Positions 26,174 to 38,245 of a DNA stretch of 39,762 bases are shown here, in pieces; within the stretch, counting starts at the first letter, position 1, and every line of letters starts with the position of its first letter. The translations under genes and the position numbers were made by a program. The stretch covers positions 40,494 to 80,255 of the forward strand of contig PBLJ01000019.1 of the NCBI GenBank assembly GCA_002721705.1, written 5' to 3'. Under the pieces are notes generated by a model that ran no database searches, was not told the DNA's origin, and saw only the letters and a program-made list of their open reading frames with translations. The DNA comes from Opitutia bacterium (GTDB lineage: Bacteria; Verrucomicrobiota; Verrucomicrobiia; Opitutales; Seribacteraceae).

Positions 26174-26373
26174 GGTTTGGCTAGTTTACGGAAGGATAAA
26201 TGTCGCCATGTTCTCGGAAAGCACCCTTTCCGTCCGAATGGCTTGGCATGTACATAAAGATCCTCCCATGCATGAGGGAGTATTAAAATTCCATAAGGTA
26301 TTAGCCAAATACTTAGGAAATTAACATATTATTTTATTTTCTTCGGGTCTGGCATCGGCATTTTCCCGGAAAC

Positions 26374-26405
26374 AAAAAAGCCCGCTCGGAATGAGCGGGC
26401 TTTTT
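26374..26405. terminator. Strong bidirectional terminator
   Basis: AAAAAGCCCGCTC and GAGCGGGCTTTTT form a perfect stem-loop around GGAAT (26388-26392), with A and T runs on opposite sides so that it can act in both directions. It ends the PSD1/DUF1501 transcript (and the small ORF at 26425-26517). It lies about 200 bases upstream of the GH13 megaprotein start, isolating that gene from its neighbour. Confidence 0.9.
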
Positions 26406-26424
26406 GAGAGTTGGTTGGTTTGCT

Positions 26425-26517
26425 TCAGTCTTCTTTCTCAATGTTATCGATAATCTTTAGTATGAAACGCTTCTTCTTTCCTTTCACGGTTTCGTGCCCT
26501 TGTCCGTCGATAATCAC
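26425..26517 (-). CDS. Possible 30-residue ORF between DUF1501 gene and terminator
   Basis: From a GTG at 26517 to a TGA at 26425, the minus strand encodes 30 residues: IIDGQGHETVKGKKKRF near the start and ILKIIDNIEKED at the end. AAGTAAGG lies 11 bases before the GTG, a possible but distant ribosome-binding site. The frame is open upstream to a TAG inside the DUF1501 gene's last codons. The charged, amphipathic text and the position directly before a strong terminator support a real last gene of the transcript. No family recognised; chance cannot be excluded. Confidence 0.35.
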   Translation of the reverse strand: MIIDGQGHETVKGKKKRFILKIIDNIEKED

Positions 26518-26534
26518 TTCGGAATTCGCCTTAC

Positions 26535-27938
26535 TTAAGCTATGATCGAGCTAATGACTTCTCCGTGAACGTCGGTCAGACGAAGGTCTCGGCCTCCGTG
26601 TCGGTAAGTGAGATGTTCGTGGTCAAGTCCGAGCAGGTGGAGGACGGTCGCCCAGAGGTCATAGACGTCGCATTTGTTCTCGGTGACGTGATAACCGAAC
26701 TCATCGGTAGCTCCGTGGATGGTTCCACCCTTCACTCCTCCGCCAGCCAGCCAAACGGAATAGCCATATGGATTATGATCTCTTCCATTGCTGCCTTGAG
26801 TGAAGGGCGTGCGGCCGAACTCGCCGCCCCAAACGACAATTGTCTCCTCGAGTAAACCGCGTGCTTTGAGGTCGCGGAGAAGCCCCGCAATCGGCTGATC
26901 GACTTGGTAAGCCATGGCGGCATGTCCTTTGTGCAGCTGTCCATGTTGGTCCCATGGATTGGGAGCGTTTCCCGCTCCGATTCCTTCGTTCAGGCAACTG
27001 AGCTCGACGAAGCGAACGCCGCGTTCCACCAACCTGCGGGCGAGCAGGCATTGGCGAGCATAACCTGCTGTCTGCTTGTCTCTGGAATCGAGACCATAAA
27101 GTTTCTTGGTTGCTTCGGTTTCCCCGCTGAGGTCGCACAGTTCGGGTACCGCGGATTGCATGCGGTAGGCGGTTTCGTAATTTCGGATAGCCGCTTCCAC
27201 TTGAGGGTTTTTGCCTGTTTGAGCGAGAAAGTTTTGATCGAATCCCTTGACGAATCCCAGGCGGCTCCGTTGAGCCAAGAGAGATTCCCTCGGTTTCACG
27301 TTTTTTACTGGTTCCGGCTTGTCCACCTGCAGGATGGACCCTTGGTGAGCGGCGGGCAAATAGCCGCTTCCGTAAAGGCCTACGCCTCCGTGCGGGGCGA
27401 CCGAGCCCCCGCTGTGCAGAACGACGAATCCCGGCAGGTTTTCGTTTGCCGACCCGAGTCCGTAGCTTACCCAAGCGCCTGCGCTGGGATGCCCCATGAA
27501 GGGGAACCCGGAGTGAAAGGCGTAGTTGCCTTGGGCATGCTCGTTCACCTTGCTCGTCATGGAGCGAATTACGGCTAGCTCGTCCACCATTTCTCCAATT
27601 TTCGGAAACATCGAACTTACGGGAATGCCGCTTTCGCCGTACGGCTTGAATTCGAAGGGACTGGGAAAAACGTTTCCGTTCTTGTTGAACTGCGTACGTT
27701 CGATTTTCACTGGCATCGGCTTGCCGGCGTATTTCTTTAGGCCAGGCTTGGGGTCGAAGCTGTCCACTTGCGAAACTCCGCCCGACATGTAGCAAAAGAT
27801 TACGCTTTTTGCCTTTTTCCTTGGCGTTGCTTGACCAAGCAAGGCGGCTTCTTTGTTCATTAACCCTTGGAGGGCGAGAAGCCCGAATCCCGTCGAGCAA
27901 CGAGACAACATTCCGCGTCGGCTGATATATTGCTTCAT
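26535..27938 (-). CDS. Tat-exported DUF1501 family protein
   Basis: 467 residues. The N terminus [21 protein letters not shown] carries a twin-arginine motif. The body matches DUF1501 (PF07394 type): [68 protein letters not shown] and [12 protein letters not shown]. The fold is related to alkaline phosphatase/sulfatase enzymes, but no reaction is established. DUF1501 genes are nearly always paired with a DUF1549/DUF1553 gene in Planctomycetes and Verrucomicrobia; here the partner ends 5 bases upstream. Full length. The pair is thought to act outside the cytoplasm, possibly on polysaccharides. Confidence 0.93.
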   Translation of the reverse strand: MKQYISRRGMLSRCSTGFGLLALQGLMNKEAALLGQATPRKKAKSVIFCYMSGGVSQVDSFDPKPGLKKYAGKPMPVKIERTQFNKNGNVFPSPFEFKPYGESGIPVSSMFPKIGEMVDELAVIRSMTSKVNEHAQGNYAFHSGFPFMGHPSAGAWVSYGLGSANENLPGFVVLHSGGSVAPHGGVGLYGSGYLPAAHQGSILQVDKPEPVKNVKPRESLLAQRSRLGFVKGFDQNFLAQTGKNPQVEAAIRNYETAYRMQSAVPELCDLSGETEATKKLYGLDSRDKQTAGYARQCLLARRLVERGVRFVELSCLNEGIGAGNAPNPWDQHGQLHKGHAAMAYQVDQPIAGLLRDLKARGLLEETIVVWGGEFGRTPFTQGSNGRDHNPYGYSVWLAGGGVKGGTIHGATDEFGYHVTENKCDVYDLWATVLHLLGLDHEHLTYRHGGRDLRLTDVHGEVISSIIA

Positions 27939-27943
27939 GGTAT

Positions 27944-30900
27944 TTACTTCAAGTAGATGAATTCCTTCATATTGAAAAGAGCAAGGGCGATGTCCTGGAG
28001 GCCCCGTCCGGTTACCGTGCCTTGGGATTGATACTCCTGAAGCTTCTTCTCGAGTTCGTCTCTTTGTTGCTCGAGAAGGTCCTTTTCCTTGCGTTGTTCT
28101 GGTGAAAGGGCGGCGATCAGTTCCTTTTGCGACACGTAGTCGGAAGAGCCGCCGAATGAAGCCATCACCTCGCCCGGTTCCAAGGCCCGATCGTAAACAC
28201 GAGCTTCTCTGATGCGTGCATGCAGCATGCGCTGAGGGTTAGCGGGCAGGTGGCGAACCCCGAAGGACAAGACGCTTTTCCCATTTGGGAAAGTGGCTCG
28301 ACCCGACTTGTAGGATTTTCCATACGGGCGGCCATTGCGGTATCCCGTGATCGTACCGTCGCTTTGGTAAGTGATGGCTAGATGAATAAATTCCTTGTCT
28401 GCCTCCTTTTCCTCGGTGCCGCCGAAAGATTTTGTTCGCCTGAATCCATTGCTGCCAGACATCCAGCGTTTGCCTTCTTGTTCTGCATATACGATCGAGT
28501 CGAAGATGGTACCGTTGGGAGTCTGTATGGTGATCACTCCACCACCCCTTTGGCCCAAGTTGTCTAGTTTCACCCATGCTTCCAAAGTTTTTTCGCTTAC
28601 GTTCAAGGGAAGGGCGTCTGTCACTACGTAACCGCCTCCACTCACCAACAAGACGCCGTTTTCTATTTTGGCTCCGTTCTTGGGGTGAGCGGTAATGCCG
28701 CGGATCGTGTCCTTCCAGCCACTGGCGAAGTCCCAGTGAAGGTTAGGCTTGGGACCCACGGGCTTTTCGCTCTTTCCAGAGTCCCTTTCTTCGAGGATTT
28801 CGGTCCGGACAGGATCCACGATTGCACTTAATTTTCGGTTCTTTTCCGCCAGCTCATCCTGGACCGCTTTTTTTTCGGCCAACTGCTTGGCTTCGGCTTC
28901 CGTTGCACCCTTGATAAAAGCTTCGGCGCGGATTGTTTCTCGTTCGCTCGCCGCTCTGCCGAGAGCGAGTTTGAACATGTGTGAAATACGCTCTGCATCC
29001 GTCGCTCCCTGGGCATTGTTTGCGAGATCGCGAGCAGCTCCAATAACAAAGGGATCGTTCATCATGGTGAGTGATTGAGCAGGTACGTTGGTGGCGTCTC
29101 GCCTACCTTTTGTGGTAGCGGGAACGGGTGCGTCGAAAACGGTCAGGAATGAGTCGAGCGAATTACGTTTCACTTGTTTGTAGACGGCCCTTCGGGTGGT
29201 GTTTCCACCGACTGAACCTCCTTCCGCCACTCCACCGAGATTAATTTTCAGGGAGGCGGCCAGCACGGCGTCTCGGATGGGTTCAGCTTCCAACCTCCTA
29301 AGGTGAGCGTGAGAAAGCAGGGCATTGCCGGGATCCTTTTCCGATGCTCCGCTGGAAGGCTTGGAGGATAAACGAAAAGCTTTCGAGGTGGCGAGAAAAC
29401 GGATCATTTTCTTTACCGACCAACCGTCTTCGCTGAACTTGAAGGCCAAGTAGTCGAGGAGTTCCGGATGGCTTGGTTTTTCACCAAGTCGACCGAAATT
29501 ATCGGTTGTGGCAACGATGCCTTGCCCGAAAAGGTGGTGCCAAATCCGGTTTGCAATCACTCTCGTGGCGAACGGGTTGTCGGGGCTTACTATGTCCTCT
29601 GCATATTCCAGCCTGCCAATAGTGCCCTTGGGGTAGGGCGTGGCGTCCAGCGCTTCCAGAAACCGACGAGGTACGGGATCGCCCGGTTTCTTGTGGTTGC
29701 CTCGAACGAAAAGTGGTTGGTCGAAAGGCTCGTTGTCGAGGATGCCAGGGGCCAAGCGAGGCGATACCACTTCGTTTTCCAAGCGGCGATACTCGGTCAC
29801 CAATTGGGCGATTTTCGGAAGTTCCTTCATGGAGGTGGCAAACAAACCTTTCCTGACGAAAAAGCTCAGTATCCTGGCTTGGGCATCGGTAGCGTTGTCT
29901 TTTTTCCATGCGGTGAGGGCGTTGCCTATCACTTTGGCGTAAAGATCGGCCAGTTGATTTGTGTCTTTGGGAGCATTTCCCTTGGTAAAGAAAGGAGAAA
30001 GAACCTCTGCGATCTCATCCCGGGGAGCGCTTTGACCGGGTGAAACGAGAACCGCCTCGGTTACTCCGAACCAAGACCTCGTTCCGCCTCCTGCCTCCAC
30101 GGGATGGTCACGGTTGGTGGTTGCTTCCAGGTAGCCTTGGTCACCGGCCCAGTACTTGGTGTTCCAGTTGATCCATTTTTCTTGGTTCGGATCGGGGGAA
30201 CCTTTGGGATAAACCGTGCCTCGCCGGGGATAGTTCCAGACCACGTAACGAAGAGCCGTTCCTTTGTCCCCAATGGCTCGAATCCAGACATTGCCTTCGT
30301 CAAACTGGAATCGAGGAGACGAAAGGGCTCCATTTTGTTTATTGGAAAGCAGATGCGTGTAGGCTCCGGAAGGGAAGATGCGGTCCAGAATGCGCTCTCC
30401 CGAGGTCAATAGGTGGAAGGATCCTGCGGCGGCAGGTTTGTCGCCCATTCCCGGACCGCTGCGGGACCACCGAGCGTAATCCTTTTGCATGCCTAACCGC
30501 CAACTTTGTCGGTAGGCGCCTGCGTGGCGTCCGTCGAGGGTGTCTTGACTAGTTTGGTATTCCTTTCGCTGAGCCTCCCATGCATGAGGAAAACCATCCT
30601 GCTTAACGTTGCGCAGTCTTGCCCAAGTTCGGAGTGGGTTGTGGGCATTGCCGTCACCAATCGCATCCTGCCATTTTTTCGAAGGTGGTTTTTGAAGACT
30701 TTCAGCCAAATCATCGACCGTCTTTCTCCAAGCCTTGGCAAGTTCATTGCGAATACTCGATTTCAGCTTAATGAGTTCGGTCTGGTTCTTCTTCAGGTTC
30801 TCGGGTGACTCGATCACGCGTTGGGCGGGCCTTCCATTGGAGAGGATGCCGAAAAGCGCATAATAGTCCTTTTGGCTGATGGCATCGAATTTATGGTCGT

Positions 30901-31996
30901 GGCAGCGGGCGCAGGAAACGGTCAGGCCGAGAAAGGTTTTCGTCACTACGTCGATTTGATCGTCGGTGAAGCGTACGTGTTCGTCCAAGGCGTCGGTGGG
31001 GGCGAACCCGTGCAGCACGAACCGCAGGTTTGCCATGCCCACGACGGATTCATTCAGGCCGAGTTCTTCGTTGATACGCGGTTTGGGCAGGAGGTCGCCT
31101 GCTAGATGTTCACGCACTAGTTGGTCGTATGATACGTCAGCGTTGAGGGCGCGGATCAGGTAGTTGCGGTAACGGTAGGCGTTCGGAATGTTTGGATCGC
31201 CCTCGCTTCCATGCGAGTCCGCGTAGCGAACCCAATCCATCCAGTGTCGGGCCCAGCGTTCACCGTATTGCGGCGTCGAGAGCAGGCGATCGACCAATTG
31301 CTCGGTGGCGACTTGCATGTTTGCCTGAGCGGCTTTGACGAAAGCTTCCTGTTGCTCCGGCGTGGGGGGGAGGCCCGTGATTGCAAAGGTCAAACGGCGT
31401 AGTACCACCAACGCGTCCGCTTCCTTGTTTGGAGTTAGCTCTGCTTTTCTCATGGCGGCCAATAAATATTTGTCCACTGGATGCTGGGACCATTCCTGAT
31501 CAGCGGGTTCGGGAACTTGCTGTTTATGGATGGGTTGAAAGCTCCACCATTTCTTTCGTCGTTCGCGGACGGCTTCCCAAGAAGTAGTCTCAGCTAATTC
31601 TTCGGCCGATGGTGGCTTGTCTCGAGGGTCGGGAGCGCCCATGGAAATCCACTTTGCAAAGTCGTCCAAAACCTTCTTGTCGAGACGAGGTCCGTTCTTG
31701 GGCATACGCAAGTCCTCGAAGTCATGGCGAATGGTTTGCAGCAACAGGCTTTCCTCCGGTTTGCCTGGTACGATAGCTGGTCCTTCGCTCCCGCCTTTGA
31801 GCAAGCCGTCCTTGTAGTCCAGGACGAGTTTGGCCTTGGCCTTGCCCGAGCTGTTGTGACATTCGTAACAATGCTCCACCAGCACCGGACGAATCTTGGC
31901 TTCGAAGAACTCCGTGCCTTCTTCCGAATGAACCGACGTCGAGCACACAATCGATCCAACGAGACACGCGGCTTTTAATGTCTGGGATATATTCAT
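27944..31996 (-). CDS. PSD1-type Planctomycete cytochrome C / DUF1549 / DUF1553 protein with LamG insert
   Basis: 1350 residues with a signal peptide (about 1-24). Order: Planctomycete cytochrome C-like motif [15 protein letters not shown] with C43-x2-C46-H47; DUF1549 (about 165-375; [51 protein letters not shown], which holds a second CxxCH); DUF1553 (about 800-1060; [54 protein letters not shown]); a LamG-like concanavalin fold (about 1085-1280; [29 protein letters not shown]); a short coiled coil; then [16 protein letters not shown]. That last segment is the usual end of DUF1553, so LamG is inserted into it. Presumed surface or periplasmic heme protein acting with the DUF1501 partner; LamG may bind carbohydrate. 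Confidence 0.92.
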   Translation of the reverse strand: MNISQTLKAACLVGSIVCSTSVHSEEGTEFFEAKIRPVLVEHCYECHNSSGKAKAKLVLDYKDGLLKGGSEGPAIVPGKPEESLLLQTIRHDFEDLRMPKNGPRLDKKVLDDFAKWISMGAPDPRDKPPSAEELAETTSWEAVRERRKKWWSFQPIHKQQVPEPADQEWSQHPVDKYLLAAMRKAELTPNKEADALVVLRRLTFAITGLPPTPEQQEAFVKAAQANMQVATEQLVDRLLSTPQYGERWARHWMDWVRYADSHGSEGDPNIPNAYRYRNYLIRALNADVSYDQLVREHLAGDLLPKPRINEELGLNESVVGMANLRFVLHGFAPTDALDEHVRFTDDQIDVVTKTFLGLTVSCARCHDHKFDAISQKDYYALFGILSNGRPAQRVIESPENLKKNQTELIKLKSSIRNELAKAWRKTVDDLAESLQKPPSKKWQDAIGDGNAHNPLRTWARLRNVKQDGFPHAWEAQRKEYQTSQDTLDGRHAGAYRQSWRLGMQKDYARWSRSGPGMGDKPAAAGSFHLLTSGERILDRIFPSGAYTHLLSNKQNGALSSPRFQFDEGNVWIRAIGDKGTALRYVVWNYPRRGTVYPKGSPDPNQEKWINWNTKYWAGDQGYLEATTNRDHPVEAGGGTRSWFGVTEAVLVSPGQSAPRDEIAEVLSPFFTKGNAPKDTNQLADLYAKVIGNALTAWKKDNATDAQARILSFFVRKGLFATSMKELPKIAQLVTEYRRLENEVVSPRLAPGILDNEPFDQPLFVRGNHKKPGDPVPRRFLEALDATPYPKGTIGRLEYAEDIVSPDNPFATRVIANRIWHHLFGQGIVATTDNFGRLGEKPSHPELLDYLAFKFSEDGWSVKKMIRFLATSKAFRLSSKPSSGASEKDPGNALLSHAHLRRLEAEPIRDAVLAASLKINLGGVAEGGSVGGNTTRRAVYKQVKRNSLDSFLTVFDAPVPATTKGRRDATNVPAQSLTMMNDPFVIGAARDLANNAQGATDAERISHMFKLALGRAASERETIRAEAFIKGATEAEAKQLAEKKAVQDELAEKNRKLSAIVDPVRTEILEERDSGKSEKPVGPKPNLHWDFASGWKDTIRGITAHPKNGAKIENGVLLVSGGGYVVTDALPLNVSEKTLEAWVKLDNLGQRGGGVITIQTPNGTIFDSIVYAEQEGKRWMSGSNGFRRTKSFGGTEEKEADKEFIHLAITYQSDGTITGYRNGRPYGKSYKSGRATFPNGKSVLSFGVRHLPANPQRMLHARIREARVYDRALEPGEVMASFGGSSDYVSQKELIAALSPEQRKEKDLLEQQRDELEKKLQEYQSQGTVTGRGLQDIALALFNMKEFIYLK

Positions 31997-32085
31997 AGCT
32001 TTGGCTTCCTTAGGATATCAATTACGTGTTACAGCTTGGGCAATCCTGAAACGATTCCACCTGAATGAATTTATTACAGCCATGA

Positions 32086-33174
32086 ATGGACTCTCGAGGT
32101 TTGCCCATTCGCTTTCATGAGATGACCAAGGACAAGGAAATCGTCATCGTGGCTGAGGATGCTTGTGGTTGGCCTAACCTTGCGAGGACGGTGGGAGAAG
32201 AATTGGTCTGTATCTATTTCAATCGGCCCAGTCATGGTTTGGAGGAAGGGGACCTTGTTTGCTCGGCAAGCTCCGACGGCGGCCTTACCTGGGAATTTCG
32301 AGGCACTCCTGCGCCTCATCCTGTCGAAGGGAACCGTATGCATCTTGCGGTGGGATCTGCGGGAAACGGTGACTTGCTGGCTTTTTCCAGTGGTTTTTCA
32401 GTCAAGGAAAGTCAATTCACTGGGTTCGGCAACCAATGGTTGTCGCGGTCCTCTGATGAAGGGCGCAGTTGGGAGGTGAATGAAGTTCCGGACGTGCCCG
32501 AGCATTGTCTTGGGGCCATTCCCTTTGGCCGTATTCTGAAGCTCTCCGACGGACGATTGGCTTATTCTTGTTATTGTTCCGAAGGGAAGGAGAATCCAAG
32601 CAAGACATGGGTTGTGTTTTCATCGGACGATGGCGCCACTTGGCCAACCTCCGTTCAATTCGGTGAAGATGACTCGAACGAGGCCACCTTGCTTGAGGTG
32701 GATCCTGGCAGACTTCTCGCTGCAGCGCGCACGCACATCGATCATCACGTAAAGCTATGTGAGAGCAGCGATGCAGGTGAAACTTGGTCCGATATTTCCC
32801 CCCTTACCTTACCCATGCAGCATCCAGCGGATCTTATCAAGTTGGGAGGAGACCTGCTTCTTTTGACCTATGGAATCCGCAATCGCGGACTTATGGGCAT
32901 AGGAGCCAGGCTAAGTCAGGATGGTGGGATTACTTGGCGAGCTCCTTGGGTAATCCATCAATTTGGAGAGGAGGCGACCGACTGCGGTTATCCTTCCACC
33001 GTACTGCTGGACGAGGATGGTACGCTGCTAACGGCATCTTACACCGATTACGAGTCCAGCCTTGGAAAGAAAGCCCATGGTTATCGCACCATCGCCTTCC
33101 GTTGGTCCCTGCAGGAATATCTCGATGAAAAGGCTCTCCAATCGATTTCGGATGGGGAGCTGTTGAATATATAA
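32086..33174 (+). CDS. Cytosolic sialidase-like (Asp-box, BNR repeat) protein
   Basis: 362 residues with no signal peptide. Five Asp-box motifs S-x-D-x-G-x-[TS]-W are visible: SSDGGLTW (62-69), SSDEGRSW (122-129), SSDDGATW (179-186), SSDAGETW (227-234) and SQDGGITW (277-284), which give a sialidase-type six-bladed propeller. Also GWPNLART and YFNRPSHGLEEGDLV at the first blade. A sialidase arginine triad or nucleophile Tyr cannot be assigned, so enzyme activity is unproven; non-sialidase members act as glycosidases or binding proteins. Start choice: ATG at 32086 or 32122 (MTKDKE), with no strong ribosome-binding site before either. It is 72 bases before the Gfo/Idh gene and likely co-transcribed with it. 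Confidence 0.8.
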   Translation: MDSRGLPIRFHEMTKDKEIVIVAEDACGWPNLARTVGEELVCIYFNRPSHGLEEGDLVCSASSDGGLTWEFRGTPAPHPVEGNRMHLAVGSAGNGDLLAFSSGFSVKESQFTGFGNQWLSRSSDEGRSWEVNEVPDVPEHCLGAIPFGRILKLSDGRLAYSCYCSEGKENPSKTWVVFSSDDGATWPTSVQFGEDDSNEATLLEVDPGRLLAAARTHIDHHVKLCESSDAGETWSDISPLTLPMQHPADLIKLGGDLLLLTYGIRNRGLMGIGARLSQDGGITWRAPWVIHQFGEEATDCGYPSTVLLDEDGTLLTASYTDYESSLGKKAHGYRTIAFRWSLQEYLDEKALQSISDGELLNI

Positions 33175-33246
33175 ATCGTTCAGGCTGGACGCGACGGCAT
33201 TTTACGGGCATTCCTGCGGCTTACTCCTTTTTACCTTTCCGATATC

Positions 33247-34353
33247 ATGAATGATAACATTTGTCGTTGGGGCATTCTCGGTACGGCCGGAATCGCCCAA
33301 AAAAACTGGCAGTCGATTTACAACGCGGGAAATGCCCGTTTGGTTGCAGTGGCGAGCCGAAATACTGACCGAGCTCAAGCCTACGTGGATGAATGTCAGG
33401 CGCAGGTTGCTTTCAACCCTCCCCCACGCGCCGTGGGAAGCTACGAGGAATTGCTCGCAAGCGATGATATTGACGCCATCTATCTTCCGTTGCCCACAGG
33501 GCCCCGCAAGGAATGGGCGATTAAGGTTGCCGAGGCCGGCAAACACCTGATGTGCGAGAAACCCTGCGGCATCGACGTCGCCGAGGTGGAGGAAATCATA
33601 GCCGCTTGTGATCGAGCAGGCGTACAGTTCATGGACGGTGTTATGTTCATGCATAGCGATCGTTTGCCCAAGTTACGTGAAGTAATCGAGGATGGTGAGA
33701 GCTTGGGTCGATTGCGACGCATCGCCACTCAGTTCAGTTTTTCAGCGCCGGAGGAATTCCTGACCGAGAACATTCGGATGCACAGTGACCTCGAGCCGTT
33801 GGGATGTCTCGGTGATCTGGGTTGGTACAACCTACGATTTACCTTGTGGGTGATGAAGTATCAAATGCCTCGATCCGTTACCGGGCGCTTGCTCAACGCC
33901 ACCGGCAGGTCCGACAGCCCTCGTCCCGTTCCGACCGAGTTTTCAGGCGAACTTCTTTTCGACGGCGACGTCTCAGCCAGTTTTTACTGTTCTTTCCTTA
34001 CCGAGCACCAGCAATGGGCTCACCTGAGTGGCACGCAAGGCAGCTTGCGGGTGGATGATTTCGTTTTACCCTATTACGGCAATGAGTTGAAATTCACGGT
34101 TTCCAATCCCGTGTTCGACTGTGACGTTTGTGACTTCCATATGGAGCGCCACGAACGTCAGGTTGTCGTCGAAGAGTATGCCAACAGTCACAAGTCCTCT
34201 CAAGAGACCAAACTGTTCCGTAAGTTCTCCGACCTTGCCTTGTCGGGGACACCGGATTCCCATTGGCCCGAAATTGCCCTCCAGACTCAACGGGTAATGA
34301 TGGCCTGCGTGGAGTCCGCCGAAAACGGTGGGCAGGAAATCACTCTAGGTTAA
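33247..34353 (+). CDS. Gfo/Idh/MocA family NAD(P)-dependent oxidoreductase
   Basis: 368 residues, cytosolic. The Rossmann fold opens with WGILGTAGIAQKN (G9-x2-G12-x2-G15). The catalytic-region motif EKP is at 104-106 in LMCEKPCGID, followed by the beta-sheet C-terminal domain. The opening and SRNTDRAQAY text resemble the D-xylose/dihydrodiol dehydrogenase-like branch, which oxidises sugars or 1,5-anhydro sugars with NADP. The precise substrate is not shown. With the Asp-box protein upstream, a role in catabolism of an unusual sugar is plausible. Its stop codon overlaps the convergent aquaporin stop by 4 bases within GTTAAC. Confidence 0.88.
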   Translation: MNDNICRWGILGTAGIAQKNWQSIYNAGNARLVAVASRNTDRAQAYVDECQAQVAFNPPPRAVGSYEELLASDDIDAIYLPLPTGPRKEWAIKVAEAGKHLMCEKPCGIDVAEVEEIIAACDRAGVQFMDGVMFMHSDRLPKLREVIEDGESLGRLRRIATQFSFSAPEEFLTENIRMHSDLEPLGCLGDLGWYNLRFTLWVMKYQMPRSVTGRLLNATGRSDSPRPVPTEFSGELLFDGDVSASFYCSFLTEHQQWAHLSGTQGSLRVDDFVLPYYGNELKFTVSNPVFDCDVCDFHMERHERQVVVEEYANSHKSSQETKLFRKFSDLALSGTPDSHWPEIALQTQRVMMACVESAENGGQEITLG

Positions 34354-34991
34354 CAGCACCCTTTTTCCTTGGGCGGCACTGCCTTGTGAATAAAGAGGGC
34401 AATCAACCCTCCGATCACGGGTGCTGAAAGATAAAGCCAAAGGTATGTCAAATCACCGGCCACCAATGCGGGCCCCAGAGTGCGAGCGGGATTCATGGAC
34501 GCTCCCGTCATGGGTCCTAACAAGTAAGCATTCACTCCGATTGTTGCTCCCACCAGGATCGCAATGCGAATAATGGAGGGGCCTACCAGGCAAGGAGCCC
34601 GCAGGATGATGAACATCAGCGTGAAGGTAATCCCTATTTCAATCCCGTAAGCCAAGGCTGTGGGTATGTCCTGAGGATGAGTTAATCCGGCGGTCGATTT
34701 GTTGTTCAGGACATGGACCAAAAGGGCGCCCGCAGTCGCCCCCAGGCATTGAGCCAAGAGGTACGGAATCAGTTCCCGCACATTCATTTTTCCATGCAAG
34801 GCGAAGGTGATCGAGACAACGGGGTTGAAATGGGCGCCGGACAATTTTCCGAAGGCGAGGATCATGACGCCCACTGCGACCCCAAAGGCCAGAGCGATTC
34901 CCAAGACGGACATGCCAAGAGCTACTGCTCCAGTGCCCGCTGCCACCATGACGAAAGTGCCCAAGAATTCGGCGATCAACTTTTTCATCAT
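34350..34991 (-). CDS. Aquaporin / MIP family channel with atypical selectivity filter
   Basis: 213 residues, six predicted membrane helices. The two pore motifs are N56-P57-V58 (AHFNPVVS; NPV instead of NPA) and N167-P168-A169-R170 (SMNPART). Aligned by spacing to E. coli AqpZ (F43, H174, T183, R189), the ar/R filter is F36, A155, A164, R170: the His and Thr of water-specific channels are both Ala, so the pore should be wider. The C terminus ends KEKGCC. Start is ATG at 34991, with AAGGA about 11 bases upstream; a second ATG follows at once. It probably transports small neutral solutes rather than only water (inference). It lies 93 bases after the SDR gene on the same strand. Confidence 0.92.
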   Translation of the reverse strand: MMKKLIAEFLGTFVMVAAGTGAVALGMSVLGIALAFGVAVGVMILAFGKLSGAHFNPVVSITFALHGKMNVRELIPYLLAQCLGATAGALLVHVLNNKSTAGLTHPQDIPTALAYGIEIGITFTLMFIILRAPCLVGPSIIRIAILVGATIGVNAYLLGPMTGASMNPARTLGPALVAGDLTYLWLYLSAPVIGGLIALFIHKAVPPKEKGCC

Positions 34992-35084
34992 AATTGTTTC
35001 TTCCTTTGGTGCGCCGACGCAATGAAGCGCATGTTGCCAGAGGCGGTTCGCTCAGCAAGCGAAAAGGATTGGCTGGAACTTGGT

Positions 35085-35858
35085 TTATCGAGCTGTCCAA
35101 CCACCATCTACGACCAGCATGGAACCCGTCACGTAGCTGGCGGCGTCGGAGGCCAGGAAGATGGAGGCGCCTTGGATCTCACGCAGTTCGCCCCAGCGTT
35201 CAAGGGCAGTGGCCCCGACAATGAATTTCTTTCCCACTTCGGTGTCCGCTATGGGCTCGTTCATCGGCGTGAGGAAGGGACCCGGGCAAATGGCGTTCAC
35301 CGTGATCCCCTGCTTGGCTACCTCGAGGGCCAAGGCGCGTGTCATTTGAGCGACGGCGCCTTTACTTGTAGCGTAGGGTGTTCGATCAGCCAAGCCGACC
35401 AAGCCCAGCGCGCTCGACAGATTAATGATGCGGCCACTGCCTCTTTCCTTCATATGGGATAGCACTGCTCGTGAACAGAGCCAGACCCCGTTTACGTTTA
35501 CGTCCTGCACCTTCTTGAAGTCTTCGTAGGACACCTCGTCGATTGCTCCACGAATATTCACGCCAGCATTGTTGACGAGCACGTCGACGCGACCGAATTC
35601 CTCGAGAGCCTTGGCCATCATGGCATTGACCTCGGCTTCTTTTACGACGTCGGCTTTAAAACCAATCGCCTTGCGTCCGAAATCAGTGGCTATGCGGGCG
35701 GCGGCGGACTCTGCCTCATTCAAGTTGCGACTGGTCAGCAAAACGTCGGCTCCAGCCGAGGCCAACCCCGCCGCCATGGCTTCTCCAAGACCCTTGGATC
35801 CGCCTGTCACGATGGCGGAGCGTCCGCTCAGGTCGAATTGCTTGATGCCTGGCAACAT
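35085..35858 (-). CDS. Short-chain dehydrogenase/reductase (classical SDR)
   Basis: 257 residues, cytosolic. Cofactor motif TGGSKGLG (18-25), NNAG (96-99), catalytic Ser in INLSS (148-149) and the Y162-x3-K166 pair in PYATSK, then CPGPFLTPM and GSMLVVDGGWTAR, the usual SDR ending. The N terminus FDLSGRSAIVTGG is typical of gluconate 5-dehydrogenase and related sugar or polyol SDRs. Cofactor preference and substrate are not settled by sequence. It lies 43 bases after katG on the same strand and precedes the aquaporin, so an operon is possible. Confidence 0.92.
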   Translation of the reverse strand: MLPGIKQFDLSGRSAIVTGGSKGLGEAMAAGLASAGADVLLTSRNLNEAESAAARIATDFGRKAIGFKADVVKEAEVNAMMAKALEEFGRVDVLVNNAGVNIRGAIDEVSYEDFKKVQDVNVNGVWLCSRAVLSHMKERGSGRIINLSSALGLVGLADRTPYATSKGAVAQMTRALALEVAKQGITVNAICPGPFLTPMNEPIADTEVGKKFIVGATALERWGELREIQGASIFLASDAASYVTGSMLVVDGGWTAR

Positions 35859-35901
35859 CGTCTTTTCGAACCAACTCGTTGCTTGCTATCCCAAGAGTTT
35901 A

Positions 35902-38136
<2,235 letters not shown>

Positions 38137-38185
38137 TTATGGAGGTAGTTCAGTGTGAATACTCAGTTCCCTATTTATCGGGTCA

Positions 38186-38207
38186 AGAAATTGGAAGCCA
38201 ATTTTCT
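38186..38207. promoter_or_regulatory. Imperfect palindrome upstream of katG
   Basis: AGAAATTGG (38186-38194) and CCAATTTTCT (38198-38207) are inverted repeats separated by AAG, with one extra base in the right arm. It lies about 95 bases before the katG start and about 60 bases after the sulfatase end. No T run suggests a terminator; an operator is possible. No known consensus is matched. Confidence 0.3.
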
Positions 38208-38245
38208 CACCCCAGCTCAAATCAATGAACCGTTTGCAGGTCAAT

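Noticed and set aside
26268-26285. CTCCC and GGGAG flanking ATGCATGA upstream of the GH13 gene.
   Set aside because: A 5-bp stem is too short to separate from chance.
26260-26320. TTGGCT and TAATAC spaced 17 bases apart on the minus strand upstream of the GH13 gene.
   Set aside because: The match to sigma-70 promoter consensus is weak, and promoter rules for this phylum are uncertain.
26773-27900. Long minus-strand frame (375 codons) within the DUF1501 gene.
   Set aside because: It is an Arg-rich shadow frame of a clearly real gene on the same strand.
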